A stretch of DNA of 64,000 nt from Aureimonas glaciei (GCF_014643375.1 NZ_BMJJ01000002.1:345-64344), one strand, 5' to 3'; shown: positions 15,592 to 24,717, counted from the first letter of the stretch. Translations and numbers: made by a program. Notes: generated by a model not told the origin, from the letters alone.

Positions 15592-15984
15592 ATGACGGAC
15601 AGAGATCGGGACGACGCGGACGCGGCCAAGGCCGACGTCTCGCCCGAGGAATGGCGGCGACGGCGCGAGGCGCTCGCGGAGAAACTCGCCCAGCGTGAAC
15701 GGTCCACTCCCGCCGCGTCGGCGGGCGGGCGCAACGGCCTCACCGGGGCGGCCGACGGCATGAAGCTGGCCAGCGAATTTGTCGCAGGCATCCTGGCCGG
15801 CGCCGGAATCGGCTATCTCTTCGACCGCATCCTCGGCACCAGCCCCTTCGGCCTCGTGGTTTTCCTGATCCTCGGCTTCGTCGCCGGCGTCCTCAACGTC
15901 CTGCGCTCCGTGGGCAAGACCAGCACTCCGGTCGTCCCTGCGCCGAAAGATGCCATAAAGGGCGAGAATCCGCCGGAAGAATGA
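15592..15984 (+). CDS. atpI: ATP synthase protein I
   Basis: A 130-residue small membrane protein opening the F0 operon. A charged N-terminal region rich in Arg/Glu is followed by two membrane spans, FVAGILAGAGIGYLFDRIL and PFGLVVFLILGFVAGVLNV, the AtpI pattern. AtpI aids assembly of the c-ring. The ATG at 15592 is preceded by GGGAGAA; a GTG two codons upstream is less likely. Confidence 0.9.
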   Translation: MTDRDRDDADAAKADVSPEEWRRRREALAEKLAQRERSTPAASAGGRNGLTGAADGMKLASEFVAGILAGAGIGYLFDRILGTSPFGLVVFLILGFVAGVLNVLRSVGKTSTPVVPAPKDAIKGENPPEE

Positions 15985-16071
15985 GCGAACAGCTGTTGCG
16001 ATCCTGATTTCCAGCCGCTATGGCAAGGCGGCCCCTCCAAAAGGGCAGGCTATGTTGAAGGGCTTCAGAGT

Positions 16072-16821
16072 TTGGCGAACGATCCGCTGCACCAATTCGT
16101 AATCCAGCCGCTGGTACCGATCGAGGTTGCCGGCCTGCATTTCGATTTCACCAATTCGGCGCTGTTCATGCTGCTGACGGTCGCGGTCGCCTCGGCCTTC
16201 CTGTACTGGACCACCAGCGCCAAGAGCCTGGTGCCGGGACGGCTGCAGTCGGTCTCGGAAATGTCCTACGAGTTCATCGCCAACATGTTGCGCGATTCGG
16301 CCGGTACCAGCGGCATGCGCTTCTTTCCGCTGGTGTTCTCGCTGTTCATGTTCGTGCTGGTGGCCAATCTCCTCGGCATGTTCCCCTATTTCTTCACGGT
16401 GACGAGCCACATCATCGTCACCTTCGCGCTGGCCATCATCGTCATCGCGACCGTGGTGATCTACGGCATCTCCAAGCATGGCCTTTCCTGGTTCAAGCTG
16501 TTCGTGCCCTCGGGCGTGCCGATGGTGATCCTGCCCTTCGTCGTCTTGATCGAGGTGATCTCGTTCCTGTCGCGGCCGATCTCGCTCTCCGTTCGTCTCT
16601 TCGCCAACATGCTGGCCGGCCACATCACCCTGAAGGTGTTCGCGGGCTTCATCGTGTCCTTGAGCGCGCTCGGCGCCGTCGGCATCGGCGGTGCGATCCT
16701 GCCGCTGTTCATGACCGTCGCCCTGACCGGGCTTGAATTCCTGGTCGCCTTCCTGCAGGCCTACGTCTTCGCGGTCTTGACCTGCATGTACCTCAACGAT
16801 GCGGTCCATCCTCATCATTGA
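16072..16821 (+). CDS. atpB: F0F1 ATP synthase subunit a
   Basis: A 249-residue subunit a, the proton-channel stator of F0. The essential arginine is in [12 protein letters not shown] (about Arg175), in the fourth predicted span, followed by the conserved C-terminal [21 protein letters not shown]. The start is a TTG at 16072 (MANDPLHQF), chosen because homologues begin this way and a GAAGGG lies about 9 bases upstream; no in-frame ATG is available before the first span. Confidence 0.95.
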   Translation: MANDPLHQFVIQPLVPIEVAGLHFDFTNSALFMLLTVAVASAFLYWTTSAKSLVPGRLQSVSEMSYEFIANMLRDSAGTSGMRFFPLVFSLFMFVLVANLLGMFPYFFTVTSHIIVTFALAIIVIATVVIYGISKHGLSWFKLFVPSGVPMVILPFVVLIEVISFLSRPISLSVRLFANMLAGHITLKVFAGFIVSLSALGAVGIGGAILPLFMTVALTGLEFLVAFLQAYVFAVLTCMYLNDAVHPHH

Positions 16822-16888
16822 ATCCCCGACGTCGCTTCCCCCAGGGGTCGCGATCTCCCCACCGCACGTTCCACCAAAGGAGATTACC

Positions 16889-17116
16889 ATGGACGCGGAA
16901 GCTGCAAAGTACATTGGTGCCGGCCTCGCTTGCTTCGGCATGGCCGGAACGGCCCTCGGCCTCGGCAACATGTTCGCCGCCTACCTCTCGGGCGCGCTGC
17001 GCAACCCGTCGGCCGCCGACGGCCAGTTCGGTCGCCTGATCTTCGGCTTCGCCGTGACGGAAGCGCTCGGCATCTTCTCGCTGCTGGTCGCGCTGCTGCT
17101 CCTCTTCGCGGTCTAA
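16889..17116 (+). CDS. atpE: F0F1 ATP synthase subunit c
   Basis: A 75-residue c-subunit hairpin with two membrane helices. The first has the glycine-rich GLACFGMAGTALGLG packing motif, the polar loop is RNPSAADGQ, and the proton-carrying carboxylate is Glu58 in FAVTEALGIF. A strong AAAGGAGA ribosome-binding site lies upstream, suiting the high copy number of c in the ring. Confidence 0.97.
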   Translation: MDAEAAKYIGAGLACFGMAGTALGLGNMFAAYLSGALRNPSAADGQFGRLIFGFAVTEALGIFSLLVALLLLFAV

Positions 17117-17188
17117 GACCCGCGACGACGATCCTGTCGCCGGTCGCCCTCGCCCGAGGGCGGCCGGTTCCTTCTGCCGGAGAGAACG

Positions 17189-17812
17189 ATGTTCGTCACT
17201 GAAGCCCATGCCCAGACCGAGACCCCGGCAACGGACGTGGCGCCGGTTGCGGGCGAGACTGTCCCGGTTCACGGCGACGCCGCTCACGGCACGGCCGTCG
17301 GCGTTCCCGGCGAAGCCCATACCGGCGTCTTCCCGCCGATGGATACCCAATTTTTCCCCTCGCAGCTGCTCTGGCTCGCGATCACTTTCGGCCTCTTCTA
17401 CTGGGTGCTGCAGAAGGCCATCCTGCCGCGTATCGGCGGGATCCTCGAGAACCGCCGCGATCGCATCGCGCTCGATCTCGATGCCGCCGAGCGGATGAAG
17501 CACGACGCCGACGAGGCGCTGGCCGCCTACGAGCAGGACCTGGCCGCGGCACGCGCGCGCTCGCACCAGATCGCCACCGAAGCCCGCGACGCCGCCAAGG
17601 CCGATGCCGACGCCGAGCGGGCCGAGGTCGAAGCCGGTCTCGACCGCCAGCTCGAGACGGCACAGGCGCGCATTGCCGAGATCAAGCAGGCGGCCCTGGC
17701 CGATGTCGGGCAGATCGCCGAAGCCGCGACCGCGGAGATGCTGTCGGCCATCGCCGGCCTCGACCTGCCGCGTGAGGACATCGCCGGTGCCGTTCGCGCC
17801 GTGCGCAGCTGA
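17189..17812 (+). CDS. atpF': F0F1 ATP synthase subunit b'
   Basis: A 207-residue b-type stator subunit. An N-terminal soluble extension of about 55 residues precedes the single membrane span (LLWLAITFGLFYWVL), followed by a long alanine- and charge-rich helix. Photosynthetic and alphaproteobacterial lineages carry b and b' as a heterodimer. The C-terminal helix would contact the F1 delta subunit. The gene is 11 bp upstream of the b subunit. Confidence 0.93.
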   Translation: MFVTEAHAQTETPATDVAPVAGETVPVHGDAAHGTAVGVPGEAHTGVFPPMDTQFFPSQLLWLAITFGLFYWVLQKAILPRIGGILENRRDRIALDLDAAERMKHDADEALAAYEQDLAAARARSHQIATEARDAAKADADAERAEVEAGLDRQLETAQARIAEIKQAALADVGQIAEAATAEMLSAIAGLDLPREDIAGAVRAVRS

Positions 17813-17823
17813 GGACGACCGTC

Positions 17824-18303
17824 ATGGACAACACGTTCTGGGCCCTGATCGGCCTCATCATCTTCTTCGCCATCGTCGCTTATTTCAAAGTGCCTGGCAT
17901 GATCAACAAGGCGCTGGACGCCCGCAGCGCGCGGATCCGGCGTGAACTCGACGAGGCGCGCGCGCTGAAGGAAGAGGCCAAGCAGCAGCTCGCCGAGTAT
18001 CAGCGCCGCCGCCGCGAGGCCGAGGTCGAAGCCAAGGACATCGTCGCCGGCGCCGAGCGCGAAGCTGCCGCGCTTCTGCAGGACGCCAAGGCCAAGAGCG
18101 AGGAATACGTCGCCCGCCGGACCGCCATGGCCGAGCAGAAGATCGCGCAGGCCGAGAACGACGCCATCGCCGCCGTCCGCTCCTCCGCCGTCGACATCGC
18201 CGTCGCCGCGGCCGCCAAGATCCTCGGCGAGCGCAATGCGAGCGACGGCAATGCCGGTCTCATCGACCAGTCCATCGGCGAAGTGCGCAGCCGCCTGAAC
18301 TGA
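17824..18303 (+). CDS. atpF: F0F1 ATP synthase subunit b
   Basis: A 159-residue peripheral-stalk subunit. An N-terminal membrane helix (FWALIGLIIFFAIVAYF) is followed by a coiled coil rich in Glu, Arg and Ala (ELDEARALKEEAKQQLAEYQ). It is the last gene of the F0 operon; a strong intrinsic terminator begins 22 bp after the stop. F1 genes are not in the window, consistent with the split F0/F1 arrangement of Rhizobiales. Confidence 0.94.
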   Translation: MDNTFWALIGLIIFFAIVAYFKVPGMINKALDARSARIRRELDEARALKEEAKQQLAEYQRRRREAEVEAKDIVAGAEREAAALLQDAKAKSEEYVARRTAMAEQKIAQAENDAIAAVRSSAVDIAVAAAAKILGERNASDGNAGLIDQSIGEVRSRLN

Positions 18304-18324
18304 CCGATCCATCACCGAGACAAT

Positions 18325-18362
18325 GAAAGCGCCGCCCGGAAACGAGGCGGCGCTTTCGTTTG
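18325..18362 (+). terminator. Rho-independent terminator of the F0 operon
   Basis: A perfect 12-bp stem GAAAGCGCCGCC (18325-18336) / GGCGGCGCTTTC (18346-18357) with a 9-nt loop, followed by a short T-containing tract. It lies directly after atpF. Confidence 0.85.
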
Positions 18363-18380
18363 GGCTTTAAGACCCAGCAG

Positions 18381-18503
18381 ATGCACCGGAACCTGTCAGT
18401 GGAAGAACGCTGCGGATCGCTCGTGAGCCGCGTGCACCGCTATCGCCATTCCAGCAGTACCGAACTGACGCTGGTACGGGCGATCATTCCGCCGAGCCAT
18501 TGA
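18381..18503 (+). CDS. Possible 40-residue small ORF, unknown
   Basis: An ATG-to-TGA frame of 40 codons (MHRNLSVEERCGSLVSRVHR...) lies between the F0 terminator and a palindromic repeat. It has a plausible amino acid composition, but no ribosome-binding site and no recognised homologue. It could be a gene fragment or chance. Confidence 0.15.
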   Translation: MHRNLSVEERCGSLVSRVHRYRHSSSTELTLVRAIIPPSH

Positions 18504-18514
18504 GGACGCGCGTT

Positions 18515-18637
18515 CTTCTCCCCTCCGGGGAGAAGTGGCCGGCAGGCCGAAGAGGGGAGCCGCGCAGCGGCGCGTGGTCGCTCCTGTCGGAGCCCCCCTC
18601 ATCCCGCTGCCGCGACCTTCTCCCCGGAGGGGAGAAG
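18515..18637. repeat. Palindromic dispersed repeat (RIME-like), copy 2
   Basis: Two flanking hairpins, CTTCTCCCCTCCGGGGAGAAG at 18515-18535 (first 17 bases form the core) and CTTCTCCCCGGAGGGGAGAAG near 18617-18637, enclose inverted arms around GGCAGGCCGAAGAGGGG and CCCCCCTCATCCCGCTGCC. It has the same design as copies 1 and 3. It occupies most of the gap before rnhB; positions 18638-18715 show nothing else. Confidence 0.85.
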
Positions 18638-18715
18638 AAGCAGCGTCGAAGCCCCACCTTTCCTTTGATCACTCCGCCGCCACCCGGTGCGCCGCCGGCG
18701 CCAAGGACCGTGTTC

Positions 18716-19402
18716 TCAGACGAGCAGCAGCTCGCCCTGTCGCATCGGGCTGAAACTCAGGCGGTGGTGGGGGCAGGGGCCGTGCAGCGTGATCGCGGCC
18801 AGATGCTGGCGCGTGGCATAGCCCATGTGTTGGCCGAAACCGTAATGCGGATGGACCTGGCAGAGCCGCGTCATCATCCGGTCGCGCGTCACCTTGGCGA
18901 TGATCGAGGCGGCGGCGATCGACAGCGAGCGCGCGTCGCCCTGGACCACGGCGGTCGCCCGGTCGCGCAGGAGCGGCGGGACGTCGTTGCCGTCGATCAG
19001 GAGGTGGCAGGGGGTCTGCGCGAGGCCATGCGCGGCGCGGCGCATGGCCAGCAGCGTCGCCTGGCGGATGTTGATGCGGTCGATCTCGGCGGCGCTGGCG
19101 GAGGCGACGGAGACCGTCGCCAGAGCGAGGATTTCCACAAACAACCGCTCGCGGTCTGCCGCCGTCAGCTTCTTGGAATCGTTCAGGCCATCGGGAAGGC
19201 GCGCGGGATCGAGGATCACCGCCGCGGCCACCACCGGCCCCGCCAGCGGTCCGCGACCCGCCTCGTCGATGCCGGCGACCAGCAGCGCGCCACGCTCGAA
19301 CCGCGCGGCTTCGATGCCGAAATCCGGCACCGACACGCTGGCGATCGAGACGGACGCGCCGTCGGCGAAAGGGGAGGGAGAATCGGAGGAATGACGAGCC
19401 AT
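18716..19402 (-). CDS. rnhB: Ribonuclease HII
   Basis: RNase HII cleaves RNA in RNA-DNA hybrids and misincorporated ribonucleotides. The catalytic [19 protein letters not shown] block has Asp46 and Glu47, and further acidic residues are seen in DSKKL and HLLIDGND. The ATG at 19402 (MARHSSDSP) gives 228 residues; the frame extends to 19453 but that adds a non-conserved leader. Confidence 0.94.
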   Translation of the reverse strand: MARHSSDSPSPFADGASVSIASVSVPDFGIEAARFERGALLVAGIDEAGRGPLAGPVVAAAVILDPARLPDGLNDSKKLTAADRERLFVEILALATVSVASASAAEIDRINIRQATLLAMRRAAHGLAQTPCHLLIDGNDVPPLLRDRATAVVQGDARSLSIAAASIIAKVTRDRMMTRLCQVHPHYGFGQHMGYATRQHLAAITLHGPCPHHRLSFSPMRQGELLLV

Positions 19403-19556
19403 GGTGCGGCCAGACTCGCGCATTCTCCGATTCTCCACAAGGCACCGAATCACTCCGGGGGGAGAGTGACCGACACCACACCGGTCTGCGGAGCAAAACC
19501 GGCGATAGGAAGGCAGTCATAACAAGGCGTCACGCCGTCGCTTTCGCCAGCGGGGA

Positions 19557-20714
19557 CTAAAGCAGCGAGAGCTGCACCCCGTCCTGCCGCGGCGGCGTGA
19601 ACAGATCGGTGCGCAGAACGGCGCGTTCGGCGTTGAGGCCGAGCCGCCGCGCCGCCAGCTCGAAGCGCTTGCGGATCTGAAAGGCGTAGGGGCCCGTGCC
19701 GCGCATGCGCTTTCCCCATTCCGCGTCGTAGTCCTTGCCGTCACGCATCGAACGCAAGAGCGACAGGACGTGGCGGTAGCGGCCGGGATAATGCCGGAGC
19801 AGCCATTCCTTGAAGATCGGGCTCACCTCCAGCGGCAGCCGCAGCAGCACCCAGCCCGCCTCGCGCGCGCCCGCCGCATGGGCGGCATCGAGCAGCCGCT
19901 CGATCTCGTGGTCTGTGAGGCCGGGAATGATCGGCGCCGTCATCACCATGGTCGGGATGCCGGCCTCCGAGAGCGCCTTCACCGCCTCGAGCCGCTTGGC
20001 GGGCGTCGCCGCCCGCGGCTCCATCGCCCGCGCCAGCGTGCGGTCGAGCGTCGTCACCGACAGCGCCACCTTGGCGAGGCCCTTGGCCGCCATGCGCGCG
20101 AGAATGTCGATGTCGCGGGTGACCAGCGCCGACTTGGTGACGATGCCGACCGGGTGGTTCGCCGCCTCCAGCACTTCCAGCACTTCGCGCATGATCCGCC
20201 AGCTCTTCTCGATCGGCTGATAGGGATCGGTGTTCGTGCCGATGGCGATCGATTTCGGCACATAGCCGGGCTTCGACAGCTCGCGTTCCAGGAGTTCCGC
20301 GGCGTTCGGCTTGGCGAAGAGTTTTGTCTCAAAATCGAGGCCGGGCGACATGCCCATATAGGCATGGCTCGGCCGCGCGAAGCAGTAGACGCAGCCGTGC
20401 TCGCAGCCGCGATAGGGATTGACCGAGCGGTCGAAGGAGATGTCCGGCGAGGCGTTGCGCGAGATGATCGTCTTCGGCTTCTCGACCTGGACGTCGGTCT
20501 TGAACGCCGGCAGTTCGTCGAGCGAGTTCCAGCCGTCGTCATAGGCACTGCGCGCGAATGGCTCGAACCGACCCGTCGGGTTGACGCCCGAGCCGCGACC
20601 CCGCCGCCGCTCGAAACCGATGCGCAGGCCGGATTCGGCGATGACGTGCTGGGCGATGTCGATGCCGTTGGGGCCGGAAAACGCGGCCCGGTCGGCGATG
20701 CTGACGTCCTGCAT
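19557..20714 (-). CDS. PA0069/Rv2578c-family radical SAM protein
   Basis: A 385-residue radical SAM enzyme. The [4Fe-4S] cysteines are Cys104, Cys108 and Cys111 in YRGCEHGCVYCFARPSHAY. GTNTDPYQPIEK and the SVTTLDRTLARAMEPRAA segment are hallmarks of this subfamily, distantly related to spore photoproduct lyase. CGGAAGGA precedes the ATG. A perfect GAAC-N7-GAAC box 60 bp upstream of the start argues for induction by DNA damage, so a DNA-repair or damage-linked role is plausible but unproven. Confidence 0.85.
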   Translation of the reverse strand: MQDVSIADRAAFSGPNGIDIAQHVIAESGLRIGFERRRGRGSGVNPTGRFEPFARSAYDDGWNSLDELPAFKTDVQVEKPKTIISRNASPDISFDRSVNPYRGCEHGCVYCFARPSHAYMGMSPGLDFETKLFAKPNAAELLERELSKPGYVPKSIAIGTNTDPYQPIEKSWRIMREVLEVLEAANHPVGIVTKSALVTRDIDILARMAAKGLAKVALSVTTLDRTLARAMEPRAATPAKRLEAVKALSEAGIPTMVMTAPIIPGLTDHEIERLLDAAHAAGAREAGWVLLRLPLEVSPIFKEWLLRHYPGRYRHVLSLLRSMRDGKDYDAEWGKRMRGTGPYAFQIRKRFELAARRLGLNAERAVLRTDLFTPPRQDGVQLSLL

Positions 20715-20774
20715 GCTGGTGTCCTTCCGATCTCGTCCGACCCGTGTATGAACGAAAACCTAATGTCGTGATGA

Positions 20775-20789
20775 GAACATTACAAGAAC
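20775..20789. promoter_or_regulatory. Candidate LexA (SOS) box, GAAC-N7-GAAC
   Basis: GAACATTACAAGAAC fits the alphaproteobacterial LexA consensus exactly, with an AT-rich spacer and A-rich flank. It sits in the divergent intergenic region between the radical SAM gene (start 20714, minus) and the glycosyltransferase-like gene (start 20850, plus), overlapping where the radical SAM promoter should be. Confidence 0.65.
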
Positions 20790-20849
20790 AAACATGGCGG
20801 AACTTTGGTCGCACTGGCGGGCGCCGGTTGCATCGGCTAGAGCCAGACC

Positions 20850-21383
20850 ATGGTGTCGGTAATCATCGAAGCTGGGGAAGACCCGCATGCCCTGGCTGCC
20901 AGCCTGTCGACGCTGGTCTCCGGCGCCGTCGAGGGCATGGTGCGCGAGGTCGTGGTCATCGACCGCGGGCTGGACGCCGCCACCCGCAAGGTCGCCGATC
21001 ATGCCGGCTGCCGGATCGCGGCGGGCGAGAGCCTTGCTGCCATCATCGGTCTGTCGCGCGGCAACTGGCTGCTGCTCCTGGAGGCAGGCGCGCGGCTGTC
21101 GATCGACTGGACGGAAGCGGTAGCGACCCATATCGGCGATGTCGAGGGCCGGGCGCTGACGCCGCGGGCGGCCCGCTTCTCGCGCGCCAAGCGCGATCAG
21201 CCGGGGTTCTTCGCCCGCTTCACCGGAAGGCGCACGGCGCTGGTGGAGGGTCTCCTGGTGCCGAAGCCGCAGGCCATCGGGCTGGCGAAGGGCGCCGGCA
21301 CGCTGGAGGAGATGGCCAAGGGCCTCGCGACGACGCGCCTGGCCGCGACCGTCCGGCCGCGGCTTCCCGCTTCGCGCGGCTAA
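20850..21383 (+). CDS. Glycosyltransferase-like protein (truncated GT2-type fold)
   Basis: A 177-residue protein beginning MVSVIIEAGED, with REVVVIDRGLD and GNWLLLLEAGARL resembling the nucleotide-sugar-binding start of family 2 glycosyltransferases. It lacks a clear DxD motif and is shorter than active enzymes. Homologues are annotated as glycosyltransferase in related genomes as far as I recall. It converges on moaB, 6 bp from its stop. Function uncertain. Confidence 0.55.
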   Translation: MVSVIIEAGEDPHALAASLSTLVSGAVEGMVREVVVIDRGLDAATRKVADHAGCRIAAGESLAAIIGLSRGNWLLLLEAGARLSIDWTEAVATHIGDVEGRALTPRAARFSRAKRDQPGFFARFTGRRTALVEGLLVPKPQAIGLAKGAGTLEEMAKGLATTRLAATVRPRLPASRG

Positions 21384-21389
21384 ACCGGC

Positions 21390-21932
21390 TCAGACCGCCT
21401 TGGCGCCGCGGCGCAGGTGCTCGTCCAGCCGCGGCATGATCTCGACGAAATTGCAGGGGCGGTGACGATAGTCGAGCTGCGCGGCGAGGATCAGGTCCCA
21501 GGCGTCGCGGCAGGCGCCCGGCGAGCCCGGCAGGACGAAGACGAAGGTCGTCTGGATCAGCCCGCCGGTCGCGCGCGACTGGATCGTCGAGACGCCGATC
21601 TTCTCGAACGAGACGCGGTGGAAGATCGCCGAAAACCCCTCCATGCGCTTGTCGAACAGCGGTTCCAGCGCCTCCGGCGTGACGTCGCGGCCGGTGAAGC
21701 CGGTGCCGCCGGTGGTGATCACCACGTCGATGCCGGGATCGCCCGTCCATCCCAGCACCGTCGCCCGGATCGCCTCGATGTCGTCGGCGACGATCGCCCG
21801 ATCGGCCAGATGGTGGCCGGCCGCCGTCAGCCGCTCGGAGAGGGTCGCCCCGGACTTGTCGTCGTCGAGGCTGCGGGTATCGGACACGGTCAGCACTGCG
21901 ATCGACAGGGGAACGAAGGCACGGTCGGTCAT
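21390..21932 (-). CDS. moaB: Molybdenum cofactor biosynthesis protein B
   Basis: A 180-residue MoaB/MogA-fold protein. The molybdopterin-binding motif TTGGTGFTGRDVTPEA and a second block LPGSPGACRDAWDLIL are present. MoaB/MogA proteins adenylylate molybdopterin before Mo insertion. Its ATG overlaps the ispE stop by 4 bp, so the two are translationally coupled. Confidence 0.92.
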   Translation of the reverse strand: MTDRAFVPLSIAVLTVSDTRSLDDDKSGATLSERLTAAGHHLADRAIVADDIEAIRATVLGWTGDPGIDVVITTGGTGFTGRDVTPEALEPLFDKRMEGFSAIFHRVSFEKIGVSTIQSRATGGLIQTTFVFVLPGSPGACRDAWDLILAAQLDYRHRPCNFVEIMPRLDEHLRRGAKAV

Positions 21933-22861
21933 GTCTGGAAATCCTCGGGGTCTGCCGGCCTCAGCCGGGTCTGCATCACCCAGTAGTCCGGATGCTGCCG
22001 GGCCATGATCTCGGCCGCTCGGCTTGCCGCGGCCGACGAGGCGAACAGGCCGAAGACCGTCGCCCCCGATCCCGACATCCGGGCGAAGGCGGCGCCGGCT
22101 TGGGCGAGCGCCGCTTCGATCGCCGCGATCGGCGGCGCGAGCTGTCCTGCCGGCGCGGCCAGATCGTTGCGGCTTGCCTGGAGATAGTCGACGAGCGCCG
22201 CGAGCGAGGCAAAGCCCGCGGCCGGTACCGGCGGCAGCGGCGGGTTGCTCCGGCACGAAAGCTGCCGGAACACCGCGGGCGTCGAAACGGCGAGACCGGG
22301 ATTGACGAGCAGGCAGTCCACGGCGGGGAGGCGGCGGAGCGGCGAGGAGATCTCGCCGAGCCCTTCCACCAGCGCGGGGCAGCCGTCGAAGCACATCGGC
22401 ACGTCGGCCCCCAGCGCCAGTGCCGCGGAGCGCAGGCTTTCGCGGCAGCGGGGGAAGAGGTCGGCGACGATGCGCAGCAGCGCAGCGGCATCGGCCGAGC
22501 CGCCCCCGATGCCGGAGGCCACCGGCAGTGATTTTTCCAGATGCAGAGCGAGCGGCGGAAGCTCTTCGCCGGACGCATCGACGATCGCGCGGGCCATGCG
22601 CCCCGCCTTGACGAGAATGTTTTCCTCCGCCGCGCCGTCGCTCAGCGCGTTTGCGAAGCGGCCGGAAAGCGTCAGGCCGTCGAGCTCGGCCGGGCGGACG
22701 GTCAGGCCATCGCCCGCCTCGGTGAAGGCGACGAGGCTGGAGAGCGTGTGATAGCCGTCGGCGCGCTGCCCGGTTACGTGCAAAGCGAGATTGAGCTTGG
22801 CCGGCGCCGTCGCGTGCCATTCCGGCGTGCTCACCGGAACAAAGCGGGACGCGCCGTCCAT
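21929..22861 (-). CDS. ispE: 4-diphosphocytidyl-2-C-methyl-D-erythritol kinase
   Basis: IspE phosphorylates CDP-methylerythritol in the non-mevalonate isoprenoid pathway; dxs (50787) and a polyprenyl diphosphate synthase (24897) in this window belong to the same supply line. The protein has 310 residues. PAKLNLALHVTGQRADGYH at the N-terminus and the GHMP-kinase ATP loop PVASGIGGGSADAA are both present, and SGSGATVFGLF is the third GHMP motif. It is 2 bp after the TPR gene and overlaps moaB. Confidence 0.95.
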   Translation of the reverse strand: MDGASRFVPVSTPEWHATAPAKLNLALHVTGQRADGYHTLSSLVAFTEAGDGLTVRPAELDGLTLSGRFANALSDGAAEENILVKAGRMARAIVDASGEELPPLALHLEKSLPVASGIGGGSADAAALLRIVADLFPRCRESLRSAALALGADVPMCFDGCPALVEGLGEISSPLRRLPAVDCLLVNPGLAVSTPAVFRQLSCRSNPPLPPVPAAGFASLAALVDYLQASRNDLAAPAGQLAPPIAAIEAALAQAGAAFARMSGSGATVFGLFASSAAASRAAEIMARQHPDYWVMQTRLRPADPEDFQT

Positions 22862-22863
22862 CG

Positions 22864-24717
22864 TCAGTTCGGGGTCACGGCCGGTGCAGTGGGCGCGGCG
22901 GTGGGCGCACCGTCGCCTGCCGGGTCTGCCGCGGCGACGCCCGCCTTGGTCGGCTCGCCGTTCTTCATCTCCGCCTTGCGGTCGTCCTCCGGCAGCCCGT
23001 TCTTCAGCTTGGCCTCGATCTTCTCCACCTCGGCCGCCTCGGGCTTGGGAATGCCGACCAGGGCCCGGCTCCACTGGAACTCCGCCTCGCGGGTGCGGCC
23101 GACGCGCCAGTAGGCGTCGCCGAGATGGTCGTTGATCGTCGGGTCGACGGGATTGATCAGCACCGCCCGCTCCAGCTGCTCCACGGCGTCGTCATAGCGC
23201 GCCAGGCGGAAATAGGCCCAGCCGAGCGAATCGATGATGTAGCCGTCGTTCGGCCGGAGATCGACGGCGGTCTTGATCATGCCGAGCCCCTTTTCGAGGT
23301 TCCGGTTCATGTCGACCCAGGAATAGCCGAGATAGTTCAGCACCTGCGGCTGGTTCGGCGAGAGCTCGAGCGCCTTGTTGAAGTCGGGCTCGGCCTTGTC
23401 CCACTGCTTCAGCCGCTCGTGCGCGATGCCGCGCTGGTAGTAGAGGTTCCAGGTCTCCTGCTTCGTCGGGACGGCGATCTCCACGGCCTTGTCGAGCGCC
23501 TTGGCCGCCTCGGCATAGTCCTTGTCGGCAGACAGCACGTCGGCGAGCGCCAGATAGGACTGGAGATTGTCCGGATAGTCGGCCACGGCCCGGCGCAGGT
23601 GCTGCTTGGCCGCGTCCTTCTTCTCGGAATACCAGAGGTCGAGCCCGGTCTGCAGATCCGCCGTGCGCCGCAGCGCGGAATCTGCGGGGATGTCGCGGTA
23701 GTAGGCGATGGCGTCGTCGAAACGCTTGCTGCGTTCGGCAATGCCGGCAAGGGCCGTCAGGAGGCTCGGATCCTTCGGCGCAAGGGCACGCGCCAGCTGG
23801 AAATAGAGCATGGCGACCTGCTGCCCGTCGCCGCGGTTGATCGCCTGGCCGAGAATGTAGAGCGTCTCGGCCGCGCCCTCGCGCACGTCGGCGATCGCGG
23901 GGCTGAGCGTCTCGCCCTTTTCGAGCTTGGCCTTCAGGAAGGTCAGCGGATCGTAATTGGCGGCCAGTTCGAGGCCGGTGTCGAGCGCCGCCAGCGCCGC
24001 ATCCTTGTCGCCCGCCTGCGATTCCAGCCGCGCCAGCGCCTCGGCGGCGGCGAGATAGGCGTCGGGCGAGGTCTGGGCATTGGCCTTGTCGGCCAGAATG
24101 TTGCCGAAGAAGCCGCGGGCCACGTCGTTGCGGCCGGCAAGGCTGGCGATCAGGCCGGCCTGGAGGTTGTTGAAGATCGGGTACCATTCCGCCCCGTCGA
24201 GTTCCCGGATCCGCGACAGCGCGTCGTCGACCCGCTTGTCGCCGGCATCCGCCCAGGCAGAAAGATGGGCGAGCAGCAGCCCGTCGAGGTCGCTCGGATC
24301 GAGGATGTCGAACTCGGCGATGGCCGGCGCGTACTGTCCCTTGCGCAGCATGTCGACGCCGAGCGCGATCCGCGCGACCTTGCCGGCATCGGGCGATTCG
24401 CGAAGCTTGGCGGCGAGGTCGACGCCGTCTTCGAACTGGCCGGCGGCGAGATAGGCGAACATCGCCTCCTGCTGCAGCATTTCCGAGGTCGGGTCGATGT
24501 CGAGCGCCTGGCCGAAATAGCTGGTGGACGCCTTCAGGTCACCGTCGAGCTGGGCCGACTTGGCGGCGAGATAGGCGCCCGAGAGCGACTGGATGAGCGG
24601 CGGCAGAGGCTGCGGCGCGGCCGCCTCGGTCCCAGCCGCCAGGCCCGCCGACGGCATCATCGCCGCGCCCGACAGGGCCAGGAGGAACGCGATCGGGAAA
24701 ATCCGCTGAGTCTGCAC
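22864..24717 (-). CDS. Exported tetratricopeptide repeat protein
   Basis: A 617-residue protein with a signal peptide (IFPIAFLLALSGAAMM...GLAAG) and a chain of TPR units. The best are in the C-terminal half: NLYYQRGIAHERLKQWDKAE, NYLGYSWVDMNRNLEKGLGM, DSLGWAYFRLARYDDAVEQL and DHLGDAYWRVGRTREAEFQW. The start is taken as the GTG at 24717, with AGAGAGGA upstream, because the region before it lacks coding character. The TPR-ispE pairing is common in Rhizobiales. It probably works in periplasmic or envelope assembly; the partner is unknown. Confidence 0.85.
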   Translation of the reverse strand: MQTQRIFPIAFLLALSGAAMMPSAGLAAGTEAAAPQPLPPLIQSLSGAYLAAKSAQLDGDLKASTSYFGQALDIDPTSEMLQQEAMFAYLAAGQFEDGVDLAAKLRESPDAGKVARIALGVDMLRKGQYAPAIAEFDILDPSDLDGLLLAHLSAWADAGDKRVDDALSRIRELDGAEWYPIFNNLQAGLIASLAGRNDVARGFFGNILADKANAQTSPDAYLAAAEALARLESQAGDKDAALAALDTGLELAANYDPLTFLKAKLEKGETLSPAIADVREGAAETLYILGQAINRGDGQQVAMLYFQLARALAPKDPSLLTALAGIAERSKRFDDAIAYYRDIPADSALRRTADLQTGLDLWYSEKKDAAKQHLRRAVADYPDNLQSYLALADVLSADKDYAEAAKALDKAVEIAVPTKQETWNLYYQRGIAHERLKQWDKAEPDFNKALELSPNQPQVLNYLGYSWVDMNRNLEKGLGMIKTAVDLRPNDGYIIDSLGWAYFRLARYDDAVEQLERAVLINPVDPTINDHLGDAYWRVGRTREAEFQWSRALVGIPKPEAAEVEKIEAKLKNGLPEDDRKAEMKNGEPTKAGVAAADPAGDGAPTAAPTAPAVTPN

